A DNA stretch of 64,000 bases, taken from assembly GCF_011682055.1 (NCBI RefSeq), contig NZ_JAAQOM010000008.1:1-64000 (forward strand), in the 5' to 3' direction. The notes under the pieces are model-generated. The model was not told the DNA's origin and ran no database searches. It worked only from the letters and a program-made list of their open reading frames with translations. Origin of the DNA: Telluria antibiotica (GTDB lineage Bacteria; Pseudomonadota; Gammaproteobacteria; Burkholderiales; Burkholderiaceae_D). This document shows positions 16,736-24,748 of this stretch, piece by piece; within the stretch, counting starts at the first letter, position 1; every line of letters starts with the position of its first letter. A program made the translations under genes and the position numbers.

Positions 16736-18354
16736 CTGTTTGCACTTTCGCCAGCAATTTGGTAGGTCTTCCAGAATTTTATTGGATCTACCTTTGCTTT
16801 GGTTTTCGCTTTCGATAGAATTTCAGAGTCAAATTTTTCGACTGTGAATGAATCAATCAAATCCAGTATGCTCCTAAATTTAGCACGCCAGTCGCTAGAG
16901 CGACCGTTCTCAATTTCGGCTTGCAGAAACCAGTAGAAACTAAACAGTCGGTGAAGGTCTTTTTCTGAGCCGACAATTGCATATGATCGGCAGCTAAAAC
17001 AACTTAAAAAATCTGAGCAGTGCGTTTTTCCGTCTTTTGGTGCATATTCGCCGTAAATTGTGTCGTGACAACTTCCCACCGGAGTGTTTTCCGGTAGAGC
17101 CTTAATCGCAACATTGGAAAGATTAGGACTTTCACTGCCGCGATAGATATCAGGAAGTGCCTCGCCAACAAACGTTGCATTTGCTCGCATTTCGTCGGTG
17201 CAGGATAAGTAATGAGTGTCAGCTACATCTGGTGTATGGCCCATAACTGAGGCAACTGCAAATAGGTCGCCGCCGCTTAGCGACCAGAGGCGGTTCTCTA
17301 GTGTCTTTCTTAGGCGAGAGAAATTAATAACGAGTCGTCCACCATCATCACTCGTTAGGCCATATTTGTCGATCCGTCGTTGGATTGTCCGACTCATTAC
17401 GGCTGTGGAGAGTAATGTTATCTCACGTTTTCTTGAGGCTTGGCGATACACCCACAAACTTTGGCGAATAGTTTTATCTTTAGATTTCTCGGAAAGAATC
17501 TGATTTCTACTAAGAACCATCTTAAACAAAGCTACCCCATCCATTGGTATAGAGGCGAATTGCGAAGCACTGACCGAGTAACGCAAAGAGGTGAGGTGCG
17601 TTGCATTCCCTCGGCGCTTAAATGACTCGAGCAACATCATATTTGGCATGAAAGGATGGGGGCGCAGGCTATCTCTGCGCAACTCTAGTAATGATGTTGG
17701 ATTCAAACCAGTACGCATCGCAAGCGCCGTGGCTAAAATTGTTAAAGCCTCTGCTTCTACACCATCAAAAGTGCCTTTGTGAATTAATATGATCTCTTTT
17801 CGCAGCATTTGGGCAAGTCGCGCGCGCTCGTTTTCAGAGAGCTCCTTTTCTCCCTTACTTGCGTTATTGCTTCCTGGGTAGGGGTTCGGCGGAAAGATAT
17901 TTCTGCTTCCGGCGACAAATCCATAACGAAACATTGAGGTGAGAACCGCTTTGGTTCCTGAGTAAGTTGCTTTCTGCGTAACTACTGACCAGCCTCGACC
18001 ATTAACTCCTAACCATTTTATAAATTCGTTGATGTGAGATCTGTCGATGTCTTGTGGCCTTATCGAGGAGCCGTATTCTATTAAGAAGTCTAGAAAATGT
18101 CGAAAAGATATCCAGTACGTGACAACAGTTGAGGGAAAGACGCTTTTATTTTTGAGCAGTAGTCTCAAGAGCGATTCGCAGTTGAATACCCATTCGTCGA
18201 CTCCATGGTTTAGCCGGGCACTCATGTCGATTTTTCGCCATGACAAGGTTGGCCTGTCTAACAGAATTATGGCATTCGAAACGTGCGTTTCGAAATTAAT
18301 TTTTAGATCGTTCTTAAGAAGTTCTCTGGCTTTGAAATTCTTCCTCGTTGCCAT
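16732..18354 (-). CDS. Tyrosine recombinase B of the island
   Basis: A 540-residue recombinase-like protein. Arginine I is in LAMRTGLNPTSLLEL. The usual HxxR box appears as NFSRLRKTLENRL, where the histidine is replaced by serine, and the third box is VMGHTPDVADTHYL with histidine and tyrosine kept. After it lies a cysteine-histidine cluster (THCSDFLSCFSCRSY), probably binding zinc. The altered HxxR box suggests reduced or specialised catalysis, as can happen in multi-recombinase elements where one member is structural. It starts three bases after recombinase A ends and overlaps recombinase C by four bases, so all three are co-translated. Confidence 0.78.
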   Translation of the reverse strand: MATRKNFKARELLKNDLKINFETHVSNAIILLDRPTLSWRKIDMSARLNHGVDEWVFNCESLLRLLLKNKSVFPSTVVTYWISFRHFLDFLIEYGSSIRPQDIDRSHINEFIKWLGVNGRGWSVVTQKATYSGTKAVLTSMFRYGFVAGSRNIFPPNPYPGSNNASKGEKELSENERARLAQMLRKEIILIHKGTFDGVEAEALTILATALAMRTGLNPTSLLELRRDSLRPHPFMPNMMLLESFKRRGNATHLTSLRYSVSASQFASIPMDGVALFKMVLSRNQILSEKSKDKTIRQSLWVYRQASRKREITLLSTAVMSRTIQRRIDKYGLTSDDGGRLVINFSRLRKTLENRLWSLSGGDLFAVASVMGHTPDVADTHYLSCTDEMRANATFVGEALPDIYRGSESPNLSNVAIKALPENTPVGSCHDTIYGEYAPKDGKTHCSDFLSCFSCRSYAIVGSEKDLHRLFSFYWFLQAEIENGRSSDWRAKFRSILDLIDSFTVEKFDSEILSKAKTKAKVDPIKFWKTYQIAGESANR

Positions 18355-18357
18355 GCC

Positions 18358-19509
18358 TTAGTCCTCGCTGCTAAAGAGCTTGTCTAATTCGTCCTCATGT
18401 TGCAGGATGAGATGGCCTTCTAAGTTATTAATTAGATGAAGATATTTTGCAGTCGTCTTAACGCTGCTGTGTCCTAATCTGTCGCGGACATAAAGTAAAG
18501 GCTCGCCTTTAAAATCCTTGCTTTTCCTCAAGCTCCAAAGTAAGTATGTGGCATACGTGTGGCGAAGCATGTGTGGGCGCACTTTATAATTCACTCGTGA
18601 CGTCAGTCTGGAGAATATGTCAGTAAAGGCGGTTTTTCCGTAGGGACGTCCAGTCTCGGTAAGGAATAATGTCGCGAACTTAGAGTCGTCGGATACATTG
18701 TTCTCCCTCTTCTGTCGATGACGCGAGGCATACCAGAATAAATCCTCCATCAAATCATAGGGGATGTCGATATCTCTGGGCTTATTAAATTTTATTCGCA
18801 TGTCTCTCGGATTGAGAGAAATGCGAATTTTTTGACCTATCGAAAGATCTTTTCTTCGGGTTGGGTCGAAAACATACTTTTCCGGAAAAGTCCGACACTC
18901 TACCTGCCTAAGTCCGGTTCGTAACATTAGCTGGAATATTAGTTGATGAGTGTAGTTGCTAATGTTTTGCAGGCAGTCCTTTGCTTGCTCTTTCGTGATA
19001 AACGGTATTGATAAGCCGGGCTCACGGAGCAGTACATCTGGCGTCTGCGTTAGAACATCACCGGAATTTAGGTGGGAAGCGAAGCCAGGGTCAGGATTAA
19101 GGCGGATAGTTGACTTGTCAAATGGAAGGGTTTCGATAAGCCTAGTTTCTAAGGCCCAGACGTAGAATCTTACAACTATTCTCATGCGCTGATTGACCGT
19201 GCGCGGGCTGAGCTCTAGTTCGCCTCGGGACCAGTCTCGATATTTAACTAATGGTCCAGCCGACCCAAGGGCTGGATTAGCTGTCCAGTCCAGATTATTA
19301 GCTGAAAGGAATGCGAAGTAGTCGTAAAGCGACCTTCCGTACGCAGCCCATGTGTCTTTACTGTTGCGCTTGCCGGGCGACAGTAAAAGCTCCCAAAGAA
19401 ATCTTTGTGCCGGCTGGATCGCATCGCTTTTGTCATCCAACAGAAGCGGAAAACCCTCATAGGTTCGCCCCGAGACGACCAGCTTTTCGTTGGCAAGTAC
19501 CAAACGCAC
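18358..19509 (-). CDS. Tyrosine recombinase A of the island
   Basis: A 383-residue phage-integrase-family protein, the shortest and most canonical of the three. A SAM-like core-binding domain covers about residues 30-125. The catalytic domain has arginine I in LRTGLRQVECRTF, HxxR in RPHMLRHTYATYL, histidine III in RLGHSSVKT and the nucleophilic tyrosine in TTAKYLHL. It is the first gene of the recombinase operon and lies nearest the right island edge. TnpA of Tn554 (361 residues) has the same position and size. No core target gene such as radC or a tRNA was recognised beside it. Confidence 0.85.
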   Translation of the reverse strand: MRLVLANEKLVVSGRTYEGFPLLLDDKSDAIQPAQRFLWELLLSPGKRNSKDTWAAYGRSLYDYFAFLSANNLDWTANPALGSAGPLVKYRDWSRGELELSPRTVNQRMRIVVRFYVWALETRLIETLPFDKSTIRLNPDPGFASHLNSGDVLTQTPDVLLREPGLSIPFITKEQAKDCLQNISNYTHQLIFQLMLRTGLRQVECRTFPEKYVFDPTRRKDLSIGQKIRISLNPRDMRIKFNKPRDIDIPYDLMEDLFWYASRHRQKRENNVSDDSKFATLFLTETGRPYGKTAFTDIFSRLTSRVNYKVRPHMLRHTYATYLLWSLRKSKDFKGEPLLYVRDRLGHSSVKTTAKYLHLINNLEGHLILQHEDELDKLFSSED

Positions 19510-19678
19510 CTTAGGGCCTCTTCATTCCGTGTTGGTAGGTACAGCTGCTGCTATACCCTAAGAAGCGCTGAGAGGGCGGTGCTTGAGATTGCGCGTCGTG
19601 CGGGTAATCTCAATGTTGCTCATCAATGAACAAATGTCAAGTAACTATTTGGACTGATATGATCATACAATCCTCGGA

Positions 19679-20578
19679 ATGAATACAAAAAACAAATTCG
19701 GGTTCAACAAGCCGCGCCTCTTGATCGTGGGCTGCGGCGATGTCGGCATGCGCCTGCTGCCGCTGGTGCGTGAGCGTTTTCGCGTGTTTGCCGTGACGAG
19801 CCAGCCGGCACGCTGCGCGGCACTCCGCGCCGCGGGCGCGGTGCCCGTCGTGGCCGACCTCGACCGGCCCGCAACGTTGAAGCGCCTGGCCGGTCTGGCG
19901 CAGCGGGTCGTGCACCTGGCGCCCCCGCCACCGGACGGTGCGCTCGATGTGCGCACGCGCAATTTGACCGCCATTCTACCCGACGGCGCACGGGTCGTTT
20001 ATGTCAGCACCACGGGCGTCTACGGCGACCGCGGCGGTGCGCCGACGCCCGAAACGACGCCCGTCGCGCCACGCAATGCGAGGGCGCGCCGGCGCGTCGA
20101 CGCGGAACGCGTGCTGCGCGCCTGGGCCGTGGCCAGCGGCGGCAAGGTGGCGATCCTGCGCGCGCCCGGCATCTACGCGGCCGACCGCCTGCCCATCGAA
20201 CGGCTGCAGCGAGGCACGCCCGCGCTCGCGCGCGAGGATGACGTGTACACGAACCACATCCACGCGGACGACCTCGCCCGCCTGTGCGCGTTGGCGCTGT
20301 TCCGGGCGCGGCCGGGTCGCGTCTACAACGCGTCGGACGACAGCCGCCTCAAGATGGGCGATTATTTCGACGTCGTGGCGGATGCGTTCGGCCTGCCCCG
20401 GCCGCCGCGGCTGGCGCGCGCCGACCTGGAAAAGGCCGTGTCGCCGATGCTGCTGTCCTTCATGTCGGAATCGCGCCAGCTGGACAACCGCCGCCTCGCG
20501 ACGGAATTGCGCGCCCGCCTGCTGCACCCCCGCGTGGAAGAGACGGTCGCGGCACTGGCCCGCACGACGTCTGCATAA
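19679..20578 (+). CDS. NAD(P)-dependent epimerase/dehydratase-like protein (SDR superfamily)
   Basis: A 299-residue extended or atypical SDR protein. The Rossmann nucleotide motif is LLIVGCGDVGMRL and the active-site tyrosine region is VVYVSTTGVYGDRGG. The C-terminal part (VYNASDDSRLKMGDYFDVV) matches the YeeZ-like sugar-nucleotide-epimerase relatives common in Burkholderiales. The substrate is unknown. The first ten or so codons are AT-rich (MNTKNKFGFN) and then composition jumps to the core level at about 19705. This suggests the island's right end supplied a new start for the gene. If so, the island inserted at the very 5' end of this core gene without breaking it. Confidence 0.78.
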   Translation: MNTKNKFGFNKPRLLIVGCGDVGMRLLPLVRERFRVFAVTSQPARCAALRAAGAVPVVADLDRPATLKRLAGLAQRVVHLAPPPPDGALDVRTRNLTAILPDGARVVYVSTTGVYGDRGGAPTPETTPVAPRNARARRRVDAERVLRAWAVASGGKVAILRAPGIYAADRLPIERLQRGTPALAREDDVYTNHIHADDLARLCALALFRARPGRVYNASDDSRLKMGDYFDVVADAFGLPRPPRLARADLEKAVSPMLLSFMSESRQLDNRRLATELRARLLHPRVEETVAALARTTSA

Positions 20579-20738
20579 GGGCGGCTTAAGCATTTCGCAA
20601 CTGGTCCATGTATCATTCGGGGTCGCCGTAGAGCGACCATCATATAAAGAATCTATATTCCCGAAACTGGCTCATTTTCCATAACCCCCGATGGGTCGTG
20701 GAGAATTTCCCATGGATGTCACAAGCGAAGGACGATTT

Positions 20739-21005
20739 ATGCCCATCAGAAGGATCCCGGAGGGCGCCGAGTATGACCCGAACCGGGTGCTCGATGCCAT
20801 CATCAGCAAGCTCAGGCTGAAGAACGACGCCGCGCTGTCGCGCGTGCTGGAGGTGGCGCCGCCCGTCATCAGCAAGATCCGCCACAACACGCTGCCGATC
20901 GGCGCCACGCTGCTGCTGCGCATGCATGAGGTGTCCGATTACAGCATCCGCGAGTTGCGCGCGCTGATGCTCAGGTCCGAGGGCGCGCTGTCCAGCCCGG
21001 TCTGA
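20739..21005 (+). CDS. Small HTH-like protein of unknown function
   Basis: An 88-residue protein. Residues 12-60 (LDAIISKLRLKNDAALSRVL, then EVAPPVISKIRHNTLPIGA) have the spacing of a lambda-repressor-like helix-turn-helix with a VAPPVISKIR recognition helix. ATG 20739 is preferred because GAAGGA lies seven bases before it; two in-frame ATGs upstream (20691, 20712) lack such a signal. It looks like a conserved Oxalobacteraceae orphan regulator, and I know no function. It lies just upstream of, and facing, the first repeat-protein gene. Confidence 0.6.
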   Translation: MPIRRIPEGAEYDPNRVLDAIISKLRLKNDAALSRVLEVAPPVISKIRHNTLPIGATLLLRMHEVSDYSIRELRALMLRSEGALSSPV

Positions 21006-21109
21006 TCCCACGAAAAAAATCCGCCCGGGTGGGCGGATCAGGCCGGCGCGGCCCCATGAGGGAGTCGGCCGCGCCGGGACGGGCTGCCGGACGTGTCCGG
21101 CGTATTCCC

Positions 21110-22357
21110 TCAGGCTGCGCTGACCGACGGGCGCGGACCGGCGCAGAACGCGACGTCCATGCTGGGACGCGGGCCGGCGCAGAATGCCGTGTCGGTGCCC
21201 TTTGCGGCGGTCTTGACCGATGGACGCGGACCGGCGCAGAACGCGACGTCGGAACTCGGACGTGGGCCTGCGCAGAACGCGGTGTCGGTACCCTTTGCGG
21301 CGGTCTTGACCGACGGACGCGGGCCGGCGCAGAACGCGACGTCGGAACTCGGGCGCGGGCCTGCGCAGAATGCGGTGTCGGTACCCTTTGCGGCGGTCTT
21401 GACCGATGGACGTGGACCGGCGCAGAACGCGACGTCGGAACTCGGCCGTGGGCCGGCGCAGAACGCGGTGTCGATGCCCTTTGCGGCGGTCTTGACCGAC
21501 GGACGCGGGCCGGCGCAGAACGCGACGTCGGAACTCGGGCGCGGGCCGGCGCAGAACGCGGTGTCGGTGCCCTTTGCGGCGGTCTTGACCGATGGACGCG
21601 GACCGGCGCAGAACGCGACGTCGGAACTCGGACGCGGGCCTGCGCAGAACGCGGTGTCGGTGCCCTTTGCGGCGGTCTTGACCGACGGACGCGGGCCGGC
21701 GCAGAACGCGACGTCGGAACTCGGGCGCGGGCCGGCGCAGAACGCGGTGTCCGTGCCCTTTGCGGCGGCGTTGACCGACGGACGCGGGCCGGCGCAGAAG
21801 GCGACATCGGAACTCGGACGCGGGCCTGCGCAGAACGCAGTGTCCGTGCCCTTCGCGTCAGCCGTGATTGACGGACGCGGGCCTGCGCAGAACGCGACGT
21901 CCGAACTCGGGCGAGGACCGGCGCAGAACGCAGCGGCCACGCCGTCCGATACCGCTTCCGCGGCGGCGACCGTGCCCGGGTAGGCGTCGCCGAACGTGGC
22001 TTCGTACAGTTCGCGCATGCGGTCGCCGCTGTCGAGGCGGAACTGCTGGTCGTCTTCGTCGCCCATGCCGACGTACGGGTAGTGGTGCAGGAAGTAGCCG
22101 AACGCCTGCTCGCAGTCGGCGGCGTATTTCATCGTGTCGAGGATGTGGTAGTGCCAGAACGTGTCGACGTCGACCAGCGGTGCCGTGTCCTCGTCCGGAT
22201 ACAGCTTCATCAGGCACAGGAAACGACGGTATTCCTTTTCGACGGCATTGGCTTTTTCCAGGCTCCAGCCTTCGCCTGAGGGGCCGTGCATCAGCTTCGT
22301 CTTGATCGGTTCCAGGTCGAGTTGCATCACGGAGTTGAACAGGTCGTTTGCGTTCAT
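21110..22357 (-). CDS. GRDP-like domain protein with 18 cysteine motifs (copy 1)
   Basis: A 415-residue protein in two parts. Residues 1-125 form a GRDP-like (glycine-rich-domain-containing protein, PF07173-type) domain with DVDTFWHYHILDT (WHYH at 68-71), C82 and LHHYPYVGMGDEDD; the histidines and cysteine look like a metal or ligand site. Residues 143-415 are 18 copies of AFCAGPRP in nine double units of 31 residues, with SSDV after the odd copies and VKTAAKGTDT after most even ones. The units differ mainly at third codon positions of this frame, so this strand is the coding one. There is no signal peptide or transmembrane helix. ATG 22357 follows GAGG at six bases; earlier ATGs lack one. 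A multi-core peptide precursor or a metal-binding tail are both possible. Confidence 0.75.
   Translation of the reverse strand: MNANDLFNSVMQLDLEPIKTKLMHGPSGEGWSLEKANAVEKEYRRFLCLMKLYPDEDTAPLVDVDTFWHYHILDTMKYAADCEQAFGYFLHHYPYVGMGDEDDQQFRLDSGDRMRELYEATFGDAYPGTVAAAEAVSDGVAAAFCAGPRPSSDVAFCAGPRPSITADAKGTDTAFCAGPRPSSDVAFCAGPRPSVNAAAKGTDTAFCAGPRPSSDVAFCAGPRPSVKTAAKGTDTAFCAGPRPSSDVAFCAGPRPSVKTAAKGTDTAFCAGPRPSSDVAFCAGPRPSVKTAAKGIDTAFCAGPRPSSDVAFCAGPRPSVKTAAKGTDTAFCAGPRPSSDVAFCAGPRPSVKTAAKGTDTAFCAGPRPSSDVAFCAGPRPSVKTAAKGTDTAFCAGPRPSMDVAFCAGPRPSVSAA
21113..21931 (-). repeat. 93-bp tandem repeat array inside copy 1
   Basis: Eight full 93-bp units and a shorter ninth encode the AFCAGPRP double motif. Because the unit is a multiple of three and GC-rich, several other frames also stay open across it. 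Neighbouring units differ by a few silent changes (CGT/CGC, GCA/GCC), which points to expansion followed by selection on the encoded peptide. Confidence 0.9.
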
Positions 22358-22505
22358 AGTCATCCTCATATGTTTGGTTAAAGTACTGCTATCCCTGGTG
22401 TTGGTTTGTGCGTGGATTGGCTGCAGGCGAACAACATTTCCGCGGAGCGCACGTTGACATTCAGCAAGTCCTCGGTGGATTCGCGGATTTGTCTTACACG
22501 TGCTC

Positions 22506-22547
22506 AATGTAGACGAGGCAATCGAGCCTCTTATTGATATTTATCAA
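22506..22547 (-). promoter_or_regulatory. FNR/ANR-type class II promoter of copy 1
   Basis: TTGATATTTATCAA at 22534-22547 is a perfect FNR-family box. On the minus strand a -10 element TACATT (22511-22506) follows such that a start near 22499 puts the box at -41.5, the class II position. The predicted leader is about 140 nt. Copy 2 has the same layout, with the box at almost the same distance from its ATG (184 against 183 bp). Control by oxygen through an FNR/ANR-type regulator is inferred. Confidence 0.7.
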
Positions 22548-22634
22548 AGAAACAACATTTATTGCTTGGCTCGCTAGGCGATACCAAATTGGCATAGTCG
22601 GAGGTAACGATCCGGGATAAGCAAGGTGTGAAGT

Positions 22635-22648
22635 TTGATAGAAATCAA
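22635..22648. promoter_or_regulatory. Second FNR-type box, overlapping the kinase 1 stop codon
   Basis: TTGATAGAAATCAA matches the TTGAT-N4-ATCAA consensus exactly. It lies 101 bp upstream of the promoter-proximal box and covers the TGA of the kinase gene. Copy 2 has no counterpart. It could be an auxiliary upstream site. Confidence 0.5.
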
Positions 22649-24498
22649 ATAACAGACGAGCCTGATCCACGTTCGATCAGGTCGAGCACCGGCTGCTCCG
22701 GGCCGCCGATGACGGGCGCGGACACGGTCACCGTGGTGCCTCCGTCCGGCTCGCTGAACACGGCGCAGGTGCCGCCGAGGATCACGATGCGCTCTTCGAT
22801 GCCGACGAGGCCGAACGATCCGTATTTGTTGCGCCCGCCCGGCGGCAGGCCGCAACCGTTGTCGCGCACCGTCAGCGACAGCCAGCCGCCGTTCAGCCGC
22901 AACTCCACCTTCACGCGCGTCGCGTTCGCGTGCCGCACGATGTTCGTCAGCGATTCCTGCAGGATGCGGAAGAACGCCGTCGCGCAGTGGTCGGGCAGGG
23001 CGATCTCGCCGTGGTCGTCCTGGATGTCGCACTGGATGCCCGTGCGGCGCTGGAACTGGTTGACCTGCCACTCGACCGCGGCGGACAGGCCCAGGTCGAG
23101 CACCGTCGGACGCAGGTCGTTGATGATCTGGCGCACGCTCTTGATCGTCGTGTCGATCTGCAGCAGCGTGGCGCGGGCGCGCTTGTGCAGGTGGCTGTGC
23201 GTGCCTTGCGTGCGCCCGGCCAGCAGTTCGGCCTCGATGCGCAGCGCGAGCAGGCTCTGGCCGAGGTCGTCGTGGATCTCGCGCGCGATGCGCTTGCGCT
23301 CCATTTCCTTGATCTGGTAGGCGTGGTCGGCCAGGCGCCTGAGCTTCTGGTGCGACAGCTGCAACTTGCTTTGGCTTTCGCGCAATTCGCTCGTCATCTC
23401 CTGCGCGAGCGCGAGGGCGGCGCGGCGTGACGAGGTCAGCGTGTGCAGCAGCGCGTACAGCAGGATCGAGCCGAGGAAGCCGAACCCCATCATCAGCTTC
23501 GGATAATACGTGTCGAATTCCGTGTACAGCGACGTCTTGCGGACGCTGTACACGGTCTTCCAGGGACGGCCGTTGAAGTTCAGCGGCAGCGTCGTCGTGA
23601 ACACGTCGTCGCCGCTGTCGAGCGCCGGCGTCGGGTCCGCGTGCGTGCCCCGGCTGTCGAACAGCGCCTGCGGGTGGCCGGACGCGTCGTGCCCGTTCAC
23701 GTCCACGCCGGAGCCGATGTCGTACAAGGTCATGCGCAGGCCGGAAATCGGGATCTCGTCGATGACGCCGTGCAGCAGCTTCGGCATATTGAAGGCGATG
23801 CCGAGCGAGCCCACGTAGGCTGCGCGGCGCTCTTCCACCGTATCGAGCGGCATGCCGAATTGGTATACCGGCGTGCGCATCCCCAGGTAGATGTTGTTCG
23901 GCGTGGACAGCGCGGGAATCGGCGTGCCCGCGGCGTACAGCGTGCCGTTGTCGCGCGCATCCATCAATTGCTTGCTGAAGTAGCGGTTCGTCAACAAGTC
24001 GATGCCGTACAGCGTGGGCTTGTCCGGATCGGGCTCGAAATAGGCGATCGGCAGATAGTCCTTGCGGATACCGGGCGGGGAGATGTCGAGTTGCGCATCG
24101 CTGCCGAGGTGGCGCCGCATTTCCTCGCGCAGGTCGTCCATGAACGCGGCCCGGTCGGCTTCCGTGACGTAGGCCGCGAAATTCATGCTGTCGATGGCAG
24201 GATAATTGCGCGGCAATTCCAAGCCACGCACGTATTCGTGGAAGCGGCGATGCGTCATGATGTCCGAGCTTTGCAGCATGCTGCCTGCGGCACGGAGGAG
24301 GTCCGTGTACGACTTGAGCCGGACGCTGATGACGCTTTGCGCGTGCTTCGCGTGATTGACGAACCGGGCCTCCGCATCGCCTTCGATCGAATGGGCCGTG
24401 ACCATGTACAAGAGGCTGCCGACGAGCGACGACAGCAGGGCGCCGGCCCAGAACGAGAACCGGGTGACCGAAAAAGCGTCTCTCAGTGTCGTCGTCAT
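22645..24498 (-). CDS. CHASE-domain sensor histidine kinase, NarL-type (copy 1)
   Basis: A 617-residue membrane kinase. Transmembrane helix 1 is near residues 10-30, a periplasmic CHASE sensor covers about 65-260, and helix 2 (MGFGFLGSILLYALLH) is near 325-345. A short coiled coil leads to a HisKA_3 dimerisation domain with EIHDDLGQSLLALRIE (phospho-acceptor H409). The ATPase has an N box (ESLTNIVRHANAT), RDNGCGLPPGG and a GLVGIEER loop. CHASE domains bind small extracellular ligands such as cytokinins or peptides. ATG 24498 is chosen over a TTG five codons earlier. It precedes the repeat gene copy 1 on the same strand, and no response regulator lies nearby. The cytoplasmic half is almost identical in DNA to copy 2. 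Confidence 0.88.
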   Translation of the reverse strand: MTTTLRDAFSVTRFSFWAGALLSSLVGSLLYMVTAHSIEGDAEARFVNHAKHAQSVISVRLKSYTDLLRAAGSMLQSSDIMTHRRFHEYVRGLELPRNYPAIDSMNFAAYVTEADRAAFMDDLREEMRRHLGSDAQLDISPPGIRKDYLPIAYFEPDPDKPTLYGIDLLTNRYFSKQLMDARDNGTLYAAGTPIPALSTPNNIYLGMRTPVYQFGMPLDTVEERRAAYVGSLGIAFNMPKLLHGVIDEIPISGLRMTLYDIGSGVDVNGHDASGHPQALFDSRGTHADPTPALDSGDDVFTTTLPLNFNGRPWKTVYSVRKTSLYTEFDTYYPKLMMGFGFLGSILLYALLHTLTSSRRAALALAQEMTSELRESQSKLQLSHQKLRRLADHAYQIKEMERKRIAREIHDDLGQSLLALRIEAELLAGRTQGTHSHLHKRARATLLQIDTTIKSVRQIINDLRPTVLDLGLSAAVEWQVNQFQRRTGIQCDIQDDHGEIALPDHCATAFFRILQESLTNIVRHANATRVKVELRLNGGWLSLTVRDNGCGLPPGGRNKYGSFGLVGIEERIVILGGTCAVFSEPDGGTTVTVSAPVIGGPEQPVLDLIERGSGSSVI

Positions 24499-24748
24499 GA
24501 GTGCGTTTTCCAAGGGTGTGTTGCGGCAGTGCCGTGATGCATTGTTAATTTGTTGAAATTACTTGGCTTGGGTGCCTGACGAACCTAGCAGTTCGAAGAG
24601 TTGTTCCTGCCGCCGAAAGAATGGTTTTGCGCTGCTTCAAGACATGATCGTAAACGAATAAATCCGTCCGGGATACGGGCGGATCGTATGGTGCGGGCGA
24701 AAGCGCCCGCACGGAGGAAGACGGGATGCCGCGGCACCCCGGATCGAA

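Larger units (their letters stand above)
5200..19690. mobile_element. Genomic island with three tyrosine recombinases and defence cargo
   Basis: Between the reductase gene and the SDR gene, base composition falls well below the flanks and codon use changes. The right end holds three consecutive tyrosine recombinases plus a small HTH gene, all reading leftwards. The cargo is a Gabija-like pair, a PD-(D/E)xK protein, a second OLD-family protein, a transposase remnant and an XRE regulator with a divergent partner. Tn554-type and gamma-mobile-trio elements have the same kind of recombinase cluster at one end. I could not find flanking direct repeats by eye, so both edges are approximate (left within 5072-5212, right within 19510-19710). 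Confidence 0.7.

Noticed and set aside
21113-21931. CRISPR-like array
   Set aside because: Units are 93 bp, directly adjacent and coding, with no unique spacers.
20971-21983. Long open frames on the plus strand and another minus frame over the 93-bp repeats (Arg/Ala/Thr-rich)
   Set aside because: The repeat unit is a multiple of three and GC-rich, so all frames stay open. Silent third-position changes fit only the AFCAGPRP frame.
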